Source of the DNA: Velocimicrobium porci
GTDB taxonomy: Bacteria; Bacillota; Clostridia; Lachnospirales; Lachnospiraceae
Assembly: GCF_009696045.1 (NCBI RefSeq)
Contig: NZ_VUMT01000016.1
Coordinates: 1-52,066 of the forward strand
DNA: 52,066 nt
Direction: 5' to 3'
This document shows positions 7,081 to 14,415 of this stretch, one piece after another; the stretch's first letter is position 1; each line of letters opens with the position of its first letter. A model generated the notes under the pieces. That model made no database searches. It had not been told where the DNA came from and saw nothing but the letters and a program-made list of their open reading frames with translations. Position numbers and translations under genes: made by a program.

Positions 7081-7215
7081 AAAGGGAATTGTCATTCTCG
7101 TGCAAATGTAGCCATAGCCGTTGATCTAGCGGCTAATGAAGTGGGTTTTCCGATAACACCGAGCCCGTGTCCCCACTGCAGAGTACTCTAGCTGATCCCA
7201 TATGCCTCCAAAAGC
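7081..7215 (-). promoter_or_regulatory. structured 5' leader with possible 22-codon reading frame
   Basis: Upstream of the zinc-ribbon gene the minus strand can fold into GTGGG/CCCAC (7141-7176, with inner ACAC/GTGT) and AGCCG/CGGCT (7116-7134), and ends in a small GAAT/ATTC hairpin followed by CCCTTTTTT, like an attenuator. A 22-codon frame (7133-7201; MGSARVLCSGDTG...) starts behind GGAGG with only 3 bases spacing. Its conserved look suggests a regulatory RNA; I cannot assign a known class. Confidence 0.4.
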
Positions 7216-7302
7216 AAACATATGTTCTATTTGTATAATACCCTACATTTCGGAGATTTGCAATAGCTACATTTTAGAATTCAAAAATTAGATCCCTCTT
7301 TG

Positions 7303-7317
7303 TTCCTCATTGGTAAC
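7303..7317. promoter_or_regulatory. operator copy TTCCTCATTGGTAAC
   Basis: A close match to the two operators at 7547 and 7609. It lies upstream of the zinc-ribbon leader, so that transcript may belong to the same regulatory circuit. Confidence 0.45.
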
Positions 7318-7319
7318 AC

Positions 7320-7520
7320 TTACTGCAAAATAAAAAGAACTTCGAAGTCTGCTTTAGGAAATGCCTTCTTAAGCCCTTTTATAGTTTTTGCTCCAATTCC
7401 TCTTTCTCCAGAGAGAATTCTAGATAACTGAGATTTAGATATCCCTGTTCTAACTGATAACTGGCCTAAGGACATTCCATGTTCCATCATTAGTTCTTTA
7501 AGATACGAACTATTAAGCAT
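7320..7520 (-). CDS. short XRE-type DNA-binding protein
   Basis: 66 residues, essentially only a helix-turn-helix: LKELMMEHGMSLGQLSVRTGISKSQLSRILSGERGIG, then a helix ending DFEVLFILQ. ATG 7520 has AGGAGG nearby upstream. It is divergent from the XRE gene at 7683, with a shared control region carrying operators of the form TTAC-N7-GTAAC. Such a divergent pair of small repressors is the typical switch (CI/Cro-like) of ICEs. The direction of control is inferred. Confidence 0.8.
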   Translation of the reverse strand: MLNSSYLKELMMEHGMSLGQLSVRTGISKSQLSRILSGERGIGAKTIKGLKKAFPKADFEVLFILQ

Positions 7521-7546
7521 GGCTGTATCCTCCTTCTGTTTATTTG

Positions 7547-7561
7547 TTACTCATTGGTAAC
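7547..7561. promoter_or_regulatory. operator TTACTCATTGGTAAC
   Basis: Lies just downstream of the minus-strand promoter (TTGACT, 16 bases, TATTAT, reading from about 7595 to 7570), where a bound protein would block transcription of the 66-residue XRE gene. It is the inverted counterpart of the copy at 7609. Confidence 0.6.
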
Positions 7562-7608
7562 ATCTTTAATCTTATAATACCATCTTTTTCCAGCAAGTCA
7601 ATATTTAT

Positions 7609-7623
7609 GTTACCAATAAGTAA
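7609..7623. promoter_or_regulatory. operator GTTACCAATAAGTAA
   Basis: Differs at one position from the reverse complement of the 7547 operator. It sits directly upstream of the -35 box of the rightward promoter, a position suited to activation or to repression by looping with the other copy. Confidence 0.6.
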
Positions 7624-7630
7624 AAAAGTG

Positions 7631-7659
7631 TTGCCTTTAGGGAACAGTGATGATATAAT
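7631..7659 (+). promoter_or_regulatory. rightward promoter for XRE 7683
   Basis: TTGCCT (7631-7636), 17-base spacer, TATAAT (7654-7659), 23 bases before the start codon. Confidence 0.7.
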
Positions 7660-7682
7660 CAAATCACAAAGGAGTGACACAT

Positions 7683-8006
7683 ATGAAGGTAGGAGAATTT
7701 ATACAAAACAAACGGCGAGATTTAAAGCTCTCGCAAAGAGACCTCGCAATAAAATGTAATCTAAGTAATGCCGAAATATCACGAATCGAATCAGGACTTC
7801 GTAAACAACCGTCACCAGAGACATTAAAAGCTATCGCAGCTGTACTCAATGTTAACGTAAATGATTTATATGAAGCTGCAGGTTATCTAGAAAATCCATC
7901 AGAATCAAAATTTGATTCATCACAATATTTATATATTGGTGATTTATCCGAAACTGAAATTGATCAGCTCACTAAATATGTTTTATTTCTCAAATCTCAA
8001 AGATGA
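7683..8006 (+). CDS. XRE-family repressor (ICE switch)
   Basis: 107 residues: a complete XRE helix-turn-helix (about 5-62; LSQRDLAIKCNLSNAEISRIESG then PSPETLKAIAAVLNVNVNDLYEAAGY) and a short C-terminal tail with SETEIDQLTKYVLFLKSQR. The length fits small CI-like or SinR-like repressors. ATG 7683 has AAAGGAG 8 bases upstream; an upstream in-frame GTG (7674) overlaps the ribosome site. It has its own promoter and a strong terminator. Divergent from the 7320 gene with shared operators, it is probably the master regulator of the left part of the ICE. Confidence 0.85.
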   Translation: MKVGEFIQNKRRDLKLSQRDLAIKCNLSNAEISRIESGLRKQPSPETLKAIAAVLNVNVNDLYEAAGYLENPSESKFDSSQYLYIGDLSETEIDQLTKYVLFLKSQR

Positions 8007-8026
8007 TCATAATATATCTAAAACAG

Positions 8027-8055
8027 GCTACTTGCTTAATTGCAGGTAGCTTTTT
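8027..8055 (+). terminator. intrinsic terminator of XRE 7683
   Basis: GCTACTTGC and GCAGGTAGC pair over a 6-base loop and are followed by TTTTTC, 21 bases after the stop codon. Confidence 0.85.
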
Positions 8056-8074
8056 CTTTATCTATCCAAAAAAA

Positions 8075-8149
8075 GAAAAGATTAGAAATATAGATTTGCA
8101 ATTTTTCACGCACTAATACTGCTCCAATAATCTATACTCTAATCTTTTC
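8075..8149. repeat. 22-bp inverted repeat around a 32-base loop
   Basis: GAAAAGATTAGA...ATAGATT (8075-8096) opposes AATCTATA...TAATCTTTTC (8129-8149) with two differences. There is no gene; 8150-8568 is AT-rich with no convincing gene. It could be a small structured RNA or a miniature insertion relic. Confidence 0.45.
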
Positions 8150-8568
8150 CCATTTGCTTGAGATTTTTAAACTAAAACATCAATATTTTTCTAAAAACTA
8201 TTCATCCCAATTTTTCAATTATATTTTTCGCATTCGTCTTATAAGCAAGACATTATATTTATCAATTCAAAATTTATCGCGGGACTTAACCCAATATCAA
8301 CCAAAAAATAATATTAAAAATCATTTACATATTTGCTTAAACCCAAGACATATTTGATTCGCTCGTAATTTACTAAATAGATATTTGTTCATTTTTAATC
8401 ACCTCTATTCACAAAACATATGTACAGTTTCCGTTTCTTAATTCTCGTTTTGCTACTCTACCATCCTTTCTATGTATTATAATCTGCTTTCTAGTAGTCT
8501 ACCCCTTTTTCCCGAATACCTGGAAGCCACATAAAATGTGACTTCCCATTCCGGAAATTTGGATGCTA

Positions 8569-8838
8569 CTAGATTAAATTAAAATCATCAAATTTTGTTG
8601 CACAAACTATCTTTTCCATCAGCATGTTATATACGGACAGATTTATTTCGTCCATAGAGTCAAATAGCAAATCAATTGCACTTCTCTCAGCTTCCGGAAC
8701 TTGTGCTTTAATTTTACTTTTAATTTCCTCTAGCTGTCTCTTCGCATCCAAGAATTCTTTTGATTCCATTACGTGACTCTCAACTTCATTGATATCGTCA
8801 AGTTTATCCTGGAACCATTCTTCTTGGTATCTCTTCAT
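8569..8838 (-). CDS. small helical protein, unknown
   Basis: 89 residues, nearly all predicted helix, charged (KRYQEEWFQDKLDDINEVESHVMESKEFLDAKRQLEEIKSKIK) with a hydrophobic C-terminal helix IDLLFDSMDEINLSVYNMLMEK. It looks like a coiled-coil dimer. It lies 37 bases behind the XRE gene at 8876 on the same strand, so the two probably form one transcript and the protein may be a partner or anti-repressor. I do not recognise the family. Start at ATG 8838; an AAAGAAAGGCTGGATC stretch upstream gives a weak ribosome site. Confidence 0.6.
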   Translation of the reverse strand: MKRYQEEWFQDKLDDINEVESHVMESKEFLDAKRQLEEIKSKIKAQVPEAERSAIDLLFDSMDEINLSVYNMLMEKIVCATKFDDFNLI

Positions 8839-8875
8839 CTTTAGATCCAGCCTTTCTTTTGAAATTTTACTCTAT

Positions 8876-9586
8876 TCAATTGTCATCAACTAGCGAGATA
8901 AATTCGCTTTTTCCGTAATGATTTTCTTTAAGAATTTGCATTTTTTTTGCATCAAAATATGCAACCGATACGTTTGCCTTTACCATCTTCTCATCTACGC
9001 GCTTTAGCAATTCCTCATAAAGTTCATCATTACTTAAAATCATCGAATACTGCCTTCCTTTTTTGGCTTCAAAGGAAAGTAGCCTTCCCAAATAATAATA
9101 ATATGAAACTCTTCTCGCCTGCTCTTGCATAGCCTGGCTCGATTTGTCTAAGACAACATGCCATGTAGAAACATCACCATCTGTAATCTGAACCTCAAAA
9201 TCCAAATCCTCATGTTGATTAGAGGACTTGATTTGATATGTACATTGACTTTCCAATAATTTTTTAGATATTAAACCATAAGCTAAAGTATCCATTTGTT
9301 GAGCCAATATTTGTTCATAAGTAAATACGCTTTGAATCTCGTTCTCATCAGTATAACCAGCAGCCTCAAGGAAATCCCGGCTGGTCAATCCAAGTGATTT
9401 TACATACGGATCTGAACTAAACTTTAAGCATACTTTTTTTGATGGTTTGTACTTTCCAGACTTGATTCTCGAAACATGCATTGGAGATACACCGCAAGAA
9501 TTAGCATACTCCGTCATGCTCCTTCCACCAATTGCCTTAGTCAGAAGCTCCTCCATAGCATTTGTTGCCATGGTATTTTCACTCAC
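8876..9586 (-). CDS. XRE-type regulator with C-terminal effector domain
   Basis: 236 residues. The N-terminal helix-turn-helix is RSMTEYANSCGVSPMHVSRIKSG (about 22-44). A C-terminal part of about 130 residues with alternating beta and helix (EVQITDGDVSTWHVVLDK..., RRVSYYYYLGRLLSFEAKKGRQYSMILS) resembles a ligand- or protein-binding domain rather than a peptidase. The start codon is GTG 9586, with GGAGG about 7 bases upstream. Tandem TGTTA-type repeats at 9675-9707 lie in its control region. It sits at the downstream end of the pilus operon on the same strand but behind a terminator, so it is probably independently transcribed. A regulator of ICE genes is inferred. Confidence 0.75.
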   Translation of the reverse strand: MSENTMATNAMEELLTKAIGGRSMTEYANSCGVSPMHVSRIKSGKYKPSKKVCLKFSSDPYVKSLGLTSRDFLEAAGYTDENEIQSVFTYEQILAQQMDTLAYGLISKKLLESQCTYQIKSSNQHEDLDFEVQITDGDVSTWHVVLDKSSQAMQEQARRVSYYYYLGRLLSFEAKKGRQYSMILSNDELYEELLKRVDEKMVKANVSVAYFDAKKMQILKENHYGKSEFISLVDDN

Positions 9587-9674
9587 AATAAGTCCTCCTT
9601 TCCTACTTTAGTGGACATAGTTATCCCTTCAACTAGTATTATATCTGAAAAAACATCTAAGTCAAGATAATTCA

Positions 9675-9707
9675 TAACATTTTCTCTAAAATGTTACAAA
9701 ATGTTAC
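9675..9707. promoter_or_regulatory. palindrome plus tandem 10-bp repeat (AAAATGTTAC x2)
   Basis: TAACATTTT CTCT AAAATGTTA (9675-9696) is a perfect inverted repeat. AAAATGTTAC is then exactly repeated (9688-9697, 9698-9707). It lies 90-120 bases upstream of the XRE gene at 8876 and is probably an operator array. Confidence 0.55.
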
Positions 9708-9710
9708 AGC

Positions 9711-9734
9711 AAAAAGGACATAAGTTTTTATCCT
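9711..9734 (-). terminator. weak intrinsic terminator of the pilus operon
   Basis: On the minus strand AGGATA pairs with TGTCCT and is followed by TTTTT, 17 bases after the CpaB-like stop codon. Confidence 0.5.
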
Positions 9735-9751
9735 ACGCCCTTCTGCTACTA

Positions 9752-10492
9752 TTATTCAGTTTTCAAATACATTTGCACTCCACCATATACCACGGCAAGA
9801 TTTAAGCTTTCAACCTCTTCCGGTGTAACCCATACAGTAAATGCTGTTGCAATCCCATCAGGTTCTGTAATCTTATTACCAGAATTATCATATACCTCTG
9901 CAACATATACATTCTCTGCATATAACGTTAATAGCTCTGTCGCTGGATCAAGGGCATATACATCTACAATGTCACCTCGTCTAAGAGAACCATTTACACC
10001 ATCGGCAAAATTCTGTGCATCAAATGATGTCACTTCGTACCCAGATAAATACTTATCCATAACTTCATCTTTAGAGGCAAGATTATCCGTTAATACCATC
10101 TGCGATTTCTTCATGGCATCCTCAATGTAAAAACCATCCTTTGAAAGCTCTCCTACTGACTTTATTGCATTTTCCGGAACCGCCTCTAGCTGAACCTTCA
10201 CAGTCGTAAAATATTTATCAATATCATCCACGGAAACATAGGTATTAGCAGCAACATCTTCCTTCATACATACAACTGTGGTCTTAAGATCATCCTGAGC
10301 CTGTTTCTGCTGCATGGCAAGATAAATCGCACACACAACAATTCCAGCAAACAGTAACGGGAGCACAATCACCTTCAGTGTAGATACAATCTTTGAACTG
10401 TCACCCTCCGCCTTTCTCTCCCTCTTACTAGCCTGCTTTGCCTCTTTATTCATCTTTTTCTTCTGCTCTTCGCTTACTTTTTTCTCAAACAT
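9752..10492 (-). CDS. CpaB/RcpC-like SAF-domain pilus assembly protein
   Basis: 246 residues: basic cytoplasmic N-terminus (1-35), one membrane segment (about 37-61, TLKVIVLPLLFAGIVVCAIYL), then an SAF-like region (VVCMKEDVAANTYVSVDDIDKYF) and a C-terminal beta domain with RRGDIVDVYAL. This is the layout of CpaB/RcpC, which stabilises the channel of Tad/Flp pili and is also used in Gram-positive Tad systems. It is last in an operon with TadA, TadB, TadC and TadE-like genes. An AAAGGAGA ribosome site lies upstream of ATG 10492. The family is fairly sure from domain order and context. Confidence 0.7.
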   Translation of the reverse strand: MFEKKVSEEQKKKMNKEAKQASKRERKAEGDSSKIVSTLKVIVLPLLFAGIVVCAIYLAMQQKQAQDDLKTTVVCMKEDVAANTYVSVDDIDKYFTTVKVQLEAVPENAIKSVGELSKDGFYIEDAMKKSQMVLTDNLASKDEVMDKYLSGYEVTSFDAQNFADGVNGSLRRGDIVDVYALDPATELLTLYAENVYVAEVYDNSGNKITEPDGIATAFTVWVTPEEVESLNLAVVYGGVQMYLKTE

Positions 10493-10509
10493 AACAAAAA
10501 TCTCCTTTC

Positions 10510-11079
10510 TTAATTGTTAATTTCCAAGGTGCAATAGATATCCTTGGTTTTTGTTACCATATCTCCATTAATCACGCTCTTTATATCAAATCTGACTCTG
10601 CCATATGCCGATGTCTCTCTGACTATCTCTCCGGTCGGAGCCCTCTCACTTCCAACTCTTCCGGTTGTAACACGCTTATTTGCTGCGTTTCCCAAATACT
10701 CAGTAATGGTTATCCTACTGCCTTCTACTTCATAACACACAAAAGTATCAAAGCTGAAATTATAGTAAAAACCATCAGTTTCTCTCACTGCATCCATCAT
10801 GCAGGCCCTGAATATTCTGCAAGACTCGTCCGTATTTTTAAACCTAACAATAGGAGTTCCTAATGTCTCATAGGTTTCAAAATAATACACATCATCCGCT
10901 ACAAGACTTGCAAGCACTGCGTCTGCTAAAGAGTCATCCACATGATGCTGATGGGTCATAAGCTTACTTACCTGCGCCATATAAAGCGTAATAATCACAA
11001 CAATCATTACAGTCATAAACATAAATAGATATCCAAAAGCTCCAGATGCTTTCTTTTTTTGTAAAGCCATACTCTTCAT
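10510..11079 (-). CDS. TadE-like pseudopilin
   Basis: 189 residues with a short basic start (MKSMALQKKKASGAFG), a hydrophobic helix (about 15-36, YLFMFMTVMIVVIITLYMAQV) and an exported domain rich in beta strands. This is the shape of TadE/TadF minor pilins. ATG 11079 was chosen because GGGGGTG precedes it; the open frame runs on to 11283 but overlaps the upstream gene. It lies between the DUF4320 and CpaB-like genes and is probably a minor pilus subunit made as a prepilin and cut by the peptidase at 32321. Confidence 0.6.
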   Translation of the reverse strand: MKSMALQKKKASGAFGYLFMFMTVMIVVIITLYMAQVSKLMTHQHHVDDSLADAVLASLVADDVYYFETYETLGTPIVRFKNTDESCRIFRACMMDAVRETDGFYYNFSFDTFVCYEVEGSRITITEYLGNAANKRVTTGRVGSERAPTGEIVRETSAYGRVRFDIKSVINGDMVTKTKDIYCTLEINN

Positions 11080-11089
11080 GACACACCCC

Positions 11090-11509
11090 CTACTGTTTTG
11101 CTGTGGTCTGACGATTAATCGTGATTCTGCTTGGATGTGTGGTATACTTTGATATCGCTCCTGCAAAAGAGAGGATATTATCATCATATGTACCACTAAT
11201 ACACAGATATATTCTCTCGCCATAATCCACTTCCCTGGTTGTTGTTCCGGAAAAACTGATATTATATAGCCCACAGCTTTCAAGTTCTGCTTTAAGAGCT
11301 GCCTGATCGGCTGGCTTTAAATATCCTTCTGTTTCCATAATAAGCATGTATTCTCTTGCTGCCTGACGCATTCCCCATTTGTCGCTTACTCCTGAAAATG
11401 CTCCAAAAACAATCACAAGAAAAGCACATACCAAAATCAGATTTACAAACATAACCAGTGTATTCTCAATGACGGAGGCTTTTTTCTTTTTCTTAATAAT
11501 TTCCATCAT
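11090..11509 (-). CDS. DUF4320-family, TadE-like membrane protein
   Basis: About 139 residues: lysine-rich start (MMEIIKKKKKASVIEN), hydrophobic helix (about 16-38, TLVMFVNLILVCAFLVIVFGAF), then an external domain with MRQAAREYMLIMETEGYL. The TLVMF.NL.LV segment and size fit DUF4320 proteins of Firmicute ICEs, which are pilin-like. AGGAGG is close upstream, so ATG 11509 or 11506 is the start (GTG 11515 is inside it). It is in the Tad operon, with a 10-base gap to the next gene. Confidence 0.65.
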   Translation of the reverse strand: MMEIIKKKKKASVIENTLVMFVNLILVCAFLVIVFGAFSGVSDKWGMRQAAREYMLIMETEGYLKPADQAALKAELESCGLYNISFSGTTTREVDYGERIYLCISGTYDDNILSFAGAISKYTTHPSRITINRQTTAKQ

Positions 11510-11518
11510 AGCCACCTC

Positions 11519-12358
11519 CTAAAATCCTGCCGTAAGTTCTAAAAGCTTGATAACAATGCAGTAAAGAATCATCGCTAAAATATCCATAGCAATAAAAATC
11601 ACATACATCATGGTCTTCTTCTCTAATATCATGCAACGTCTCTTATTGACACTTACCTGCTCTCTTTCAATATTACTCTCCAGTGTCCTAAGTGCTTCAT
11701 CCACCTGACCGGTAGACTGTAATGATTTGATTACCGTACAAAAAGCACTGATTTCACCATTGGAAAAGCTCATTTCAAGCTCATCCAAACAGCTATCAAG
11801 ACTTCTTCCAGAATCAAGCTCGCTTCTAAGCTTCATAAGAGCCGTCTTAAGTCGCTTGTTCTCTACTACGATTACGGAATCCTTTAATGCGTCTGCAATA
11901 TACTGACCACCTCTTTTTCCGTACAATACAGATCTACTCATCTCCATGATATCCGGCATCATTTCATCATTTGATGATTTATTCTGCAGTCTTAAAATCA
12001 AATCAAGGAAAAACCATCCAGCAACCACTGCTATACCTGTGATATACTTTCCGACTTCCAAATCCATCAATCCACATAGTATAAAAAATGAAATAAATCC
12101 AAATGCCATTGCCATAAGAGCCTTATACATATACCACTGGCTGACAGTCATCTGATCCTTAAGGAGAACTCCGGCTCCAAGCTTTTTAAGCTCAATCTGT
12201 TTTTCTGCCACAAATCTTGTAACAAAAGATGAATTCTTCACCTTTGAAAGCTTCTTCTTTGCTTCCTTTGCAGAAGTTGTTCCTCTTATCAGATATACAA
12301 TTCCTTGCGCTAAAGAAAATACAATGACAAACAAAAGCGCATATAAAATCTTAATCAT
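11519..12358 (-). CDS. TadC-like inner-membrane platform protein
   Basis: 279 residues with an N-terminal membrane helix, a central pair (about 80-130), a GspF-type cytoplasmic domain (DIMEMSRSVLYGKRGGQYIADALK...LDSGRSLDSCLDELE...TGQVDEALRTLE) and a C-terminal helix. This is the GspF/TadC fold that forms the base on which the TadA ATPase acts. ATG 12358 has AGGAGG upstream; the frame extends to 12406 but overlaps the TadB-like gene. Paired with the following TadB-like gene as in Tad loci. Confidence 0.75.
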   Translation of the reverse strand: MIKILYALLFVIVFSLAQGIVYLIRGTTSAKEAKKKLSKVKNSSFVTRFVAEKQIELKKLGAGVLLKDQMTVSQWYMYKALMAMAFGFISFFILCGLMDLEVGKYITGIAVVAGWFFLDLILRLQNKSSNDEMMPDIMEMSRSVLYGKRGGQYIADALKDSVIVVENKRLKTALMKLRSELDSGRSLDSCLDELEMSFSNGEISAFCTVIKSLQSTGQVDEALRTLESNIEREQVSVNKRRCMILEKKTMMYVIFIAMDILAMILYCIVIKLLELTAGF

Positions 12359-12374
12359 CCCTCGTCCTCCTTTC

Positions 12375-13325
12375 CTACTTATCTGTCTTAAACATCTTGA
12401 TTCCAACCATCAAATACAATAGCCCTGTAATAAGAAGCAATATCTGTCCAATCATTGTTCCTGTAAGACTTCCTGCAACATCAATGTCAAGGCCAGCTCC
12501 AATGATTAATACAATCACTACCGCCATAATACTGATTACAATCAGTGTCAGCTTCATGGAAAACAAAATATTCTTTCTGTCTTCTCTTGCCGATAATCCT
12601 GCAGCCACCTGACTCATCATCTGAGCTAATACTTCTTCATAATTTGCCTGATAATGCATACAGTTTTTTAAGTTCACAAAGATCGTCTGAAGCTGCCTGT
12701 TATCAACGGATTCTTTCATATAATCAAAGGCAATATCAACATTTCCCGTGCTTTCCGCATCTGCCACAAACTTCTCTGCTATTTTCTTTAAAGGACCCGA
12801 TAACGAAGGAATTGTATTCTGAAAGATAGTTACAATATCACTACTGCCCTTAGCATGATTAGATAAGATGGATATAAAAATCGCTGTATTGTCTTCAATC
12901 TGGTTATAGGTCTTTCCTGCAAGCACCATAGCAATACCATATAGCACTACTGCCTGTGCAGAGGCCAAGAATATGCCTACTAAACCATTGCTCCATATGA
13001 GAGTTCCTTCGAAGAAACCTGCTATTGAAGCTAAAATGATAGCTCCTAGAAACACTTCTCCATTTATAAACTTGAAGCGATTCTTAATTCCGCTTAAAAG
13101 CATAAGCCTGTCAAGCTTATACAAAATGGAATTATTTTCAATGGAACCAAATCGGGTTACAAACGCTGCTTCCGATAATACCTTTGCATCCACATTGTCC
13201 TTGTATTTTTTGACTACTTTTCCCCAGACATTGTTCTCTACAAATCGTCTATGCAGTAAATACATAAACAAGAATGCAAAGATAAATATAAGCGCCCAGG
13301 GAAGTACTTTAACTACTGCCTCCAC
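12375..13325 (-). CDS. TadB-like inner-membrane platform protein
   Basis: 316 residues with an N-terminal membrane helix, two central helices (about 95-135), a cytoplasmic GspF-like domain (FISILSNHAKGSSDIVTIFQNTIP...VDIAFDYMKESVDNRQLQTIFVNLKNCMHYQANYEEVL) and two C-terminal helices. It works with TadC and TadA in pilus assembly. The start codon is GTG 13325, 6 bases behind AGGAGG and overlapping the upstream lipoprotein gene by 17 bases; the TTG at 13349 would cover that ribosome site. Overlap indicates coupled translation. Confidence 0.75.
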   Translation of the reverse strand: MEAVVKVLPWALIFIFAFLFMYLLHRRFVENNVWGKVVKKYKDNVDAKVLSEAAFVTRFGSIENNSILYKLDRLMLLSGIKNRFKFINGEVFLGAIILASIAGFFEGTLIWSNGLVGIFLASAQAVVLYGIAMVLAGKTYNQIEDNTAIFISILSNHAKGSSDIVTIFQNTIPSLSGPLKKIAEKFVADAESTGNVDIAFDYMKESVDNRQLQTIFVNLKNCMHYQANYEEVLAQMMSQVAAGLSAREDRKNILFSMKLTLIVISIMAVVIVLIIGAGLDIDVAGSLTGTMIGQILLLITGLLYLMVGIKMFKTDK

Positions 13326-14415
13326 TCGTATCCTCCTCCTTTTCTTCAATATTTATAGGAACATTAATATCTACATCCCCTTCATCACCGGGATCTGACA
13401 TATCGTCAATGTCCTTTTCAAATCTATCTGGATCACTTGGATCAAATAGAACCGTGCCATCTTCGTTATAAAGAATCATAGGCTCATTCCAATTGATATT
13501 TTCATCATATGCTTCGCCATTGTACTTACCTGCATCACTATCAGAGACATATCTGAAAAGCCCTACACCATTTACGAAATAATATCCGCTGACAAAATAA
13601 TCTGGGATTTTTACTGCTATAAAGTTGCTATGCATAAATTCATAATCATAACTTACGAATCTTTCAAAGCTTCCAAAGCTGTGAATGTTGGCTTGCAGAT
13701 TAAAATCCTGATAGAAAGTTCCTGTGTAAAACTCGCAGGTATACGTCTTATCCTTTTTCAGCTTAATGACTGTTCCACCATCTGATACTGTGTCCTTATT
13801 CACCCTCATACTTCCTACCTTATCTAAATACAGTCTGGATATTGCTCCAAGTTCCGTAAGGGCGGAAGCATCTGATTTCATGTCAATGTAATACTTGTAA
13901 TCATCATCTTCTACATCAGCAAAAACCAGATAATAATGACCGCCCATATCCGCCTGCAGATTGGAAACACCAATGGTGTAACCATAATCTGCAAATCGTT
14001 CAAACACGATGGAATCCGGTACCGTTTCATCATGCACATAAATCAGATAATCCCCCGACTTTACTGTAGGAATCTTGGAATCTGTATCAGAATCAATCCA
14101 TATGCTCCTTGGATACTCTGTTACTTCTTCAAGCTCCTTTTTCTTAAAGTTGTAATCTCCTGTAATACAGGTAAAAAATACATCCTTGCCAGCCGTTTTC
14201 TTTAAATCTTCTTCTAACTTTCCACCATCGTGATGCCATACATATGCCTTACCACTTTCAAGATCATTTACGCTACTAAAGCTTGTAGGCTTGTCATTAG
14301 ATAAACCAAGCAACGTATCAAATACTCCGCAACCTGTTAATGATAAAGCCATTGCACATACCAGGCCCAAACTACAAACTCTCTTTAGGATCGTATTTGT
14401 ACTTATCATTCTCAT
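13309..14415 (-). CDS. lipoprotein of the Tad-like operon
   Basis: 368 residues. The signal peptide has lipobox LSLTGC (Cys about 29), so it should be a diacylglyceryl-modified surface lipoprotein. The body is beta-rich with many aromatic residues; the C-terminus is acidic (DPSDPDRFEKDIDDMSDPGDEGDVD). It starts at ATG 14415, behind GGAG, 44 bases inside the end of the TadA1 gene. I do not recognise the family. Its position between TadA and TadB suggests a pilus-associated outer lipoprotein, filling a role such as TadD/TadG in a monoderm cell. Confidence 0.7.
   Translation of the reverse strand: MRMISTNTILKRVCSLGLVCAMALSLTGCGVFDTLLGLSNDKPTSFSSVNDLESGKAYVWHHDGGKLEEDLKKTAGKDVFFTCITGDYNFKKKELEEVTEYPRSIWIDSDTDSKIPTVKSGDYLIYVHDETVPDSIVFERFADYGYTIGVSNLQADMGGHYYLVFADVEDDDYKYYIDMKSDASALTELGAISRLYLDKVGSMRVNKDTVSDGGTVIKLKKDKTYTCEFYTGTFYQDFNLQANIHSFGSFERFVSYDYEFMHSNFIAVKIPDYFVSGYYFVNGVGLFRYVSDSDAGKYNGEAYDENINWNEPMILYNEDGTVLFDPSDPDRFEKDIDDMSDPGDEGDVDINVPINIEEKEEDTSGGSS

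Noticed and set aside
8154-8357. 67-aa plus-strand open frame
   Set aside because: AT-rich, no ribosome site, no motif; lies in an otherwise empty gap.
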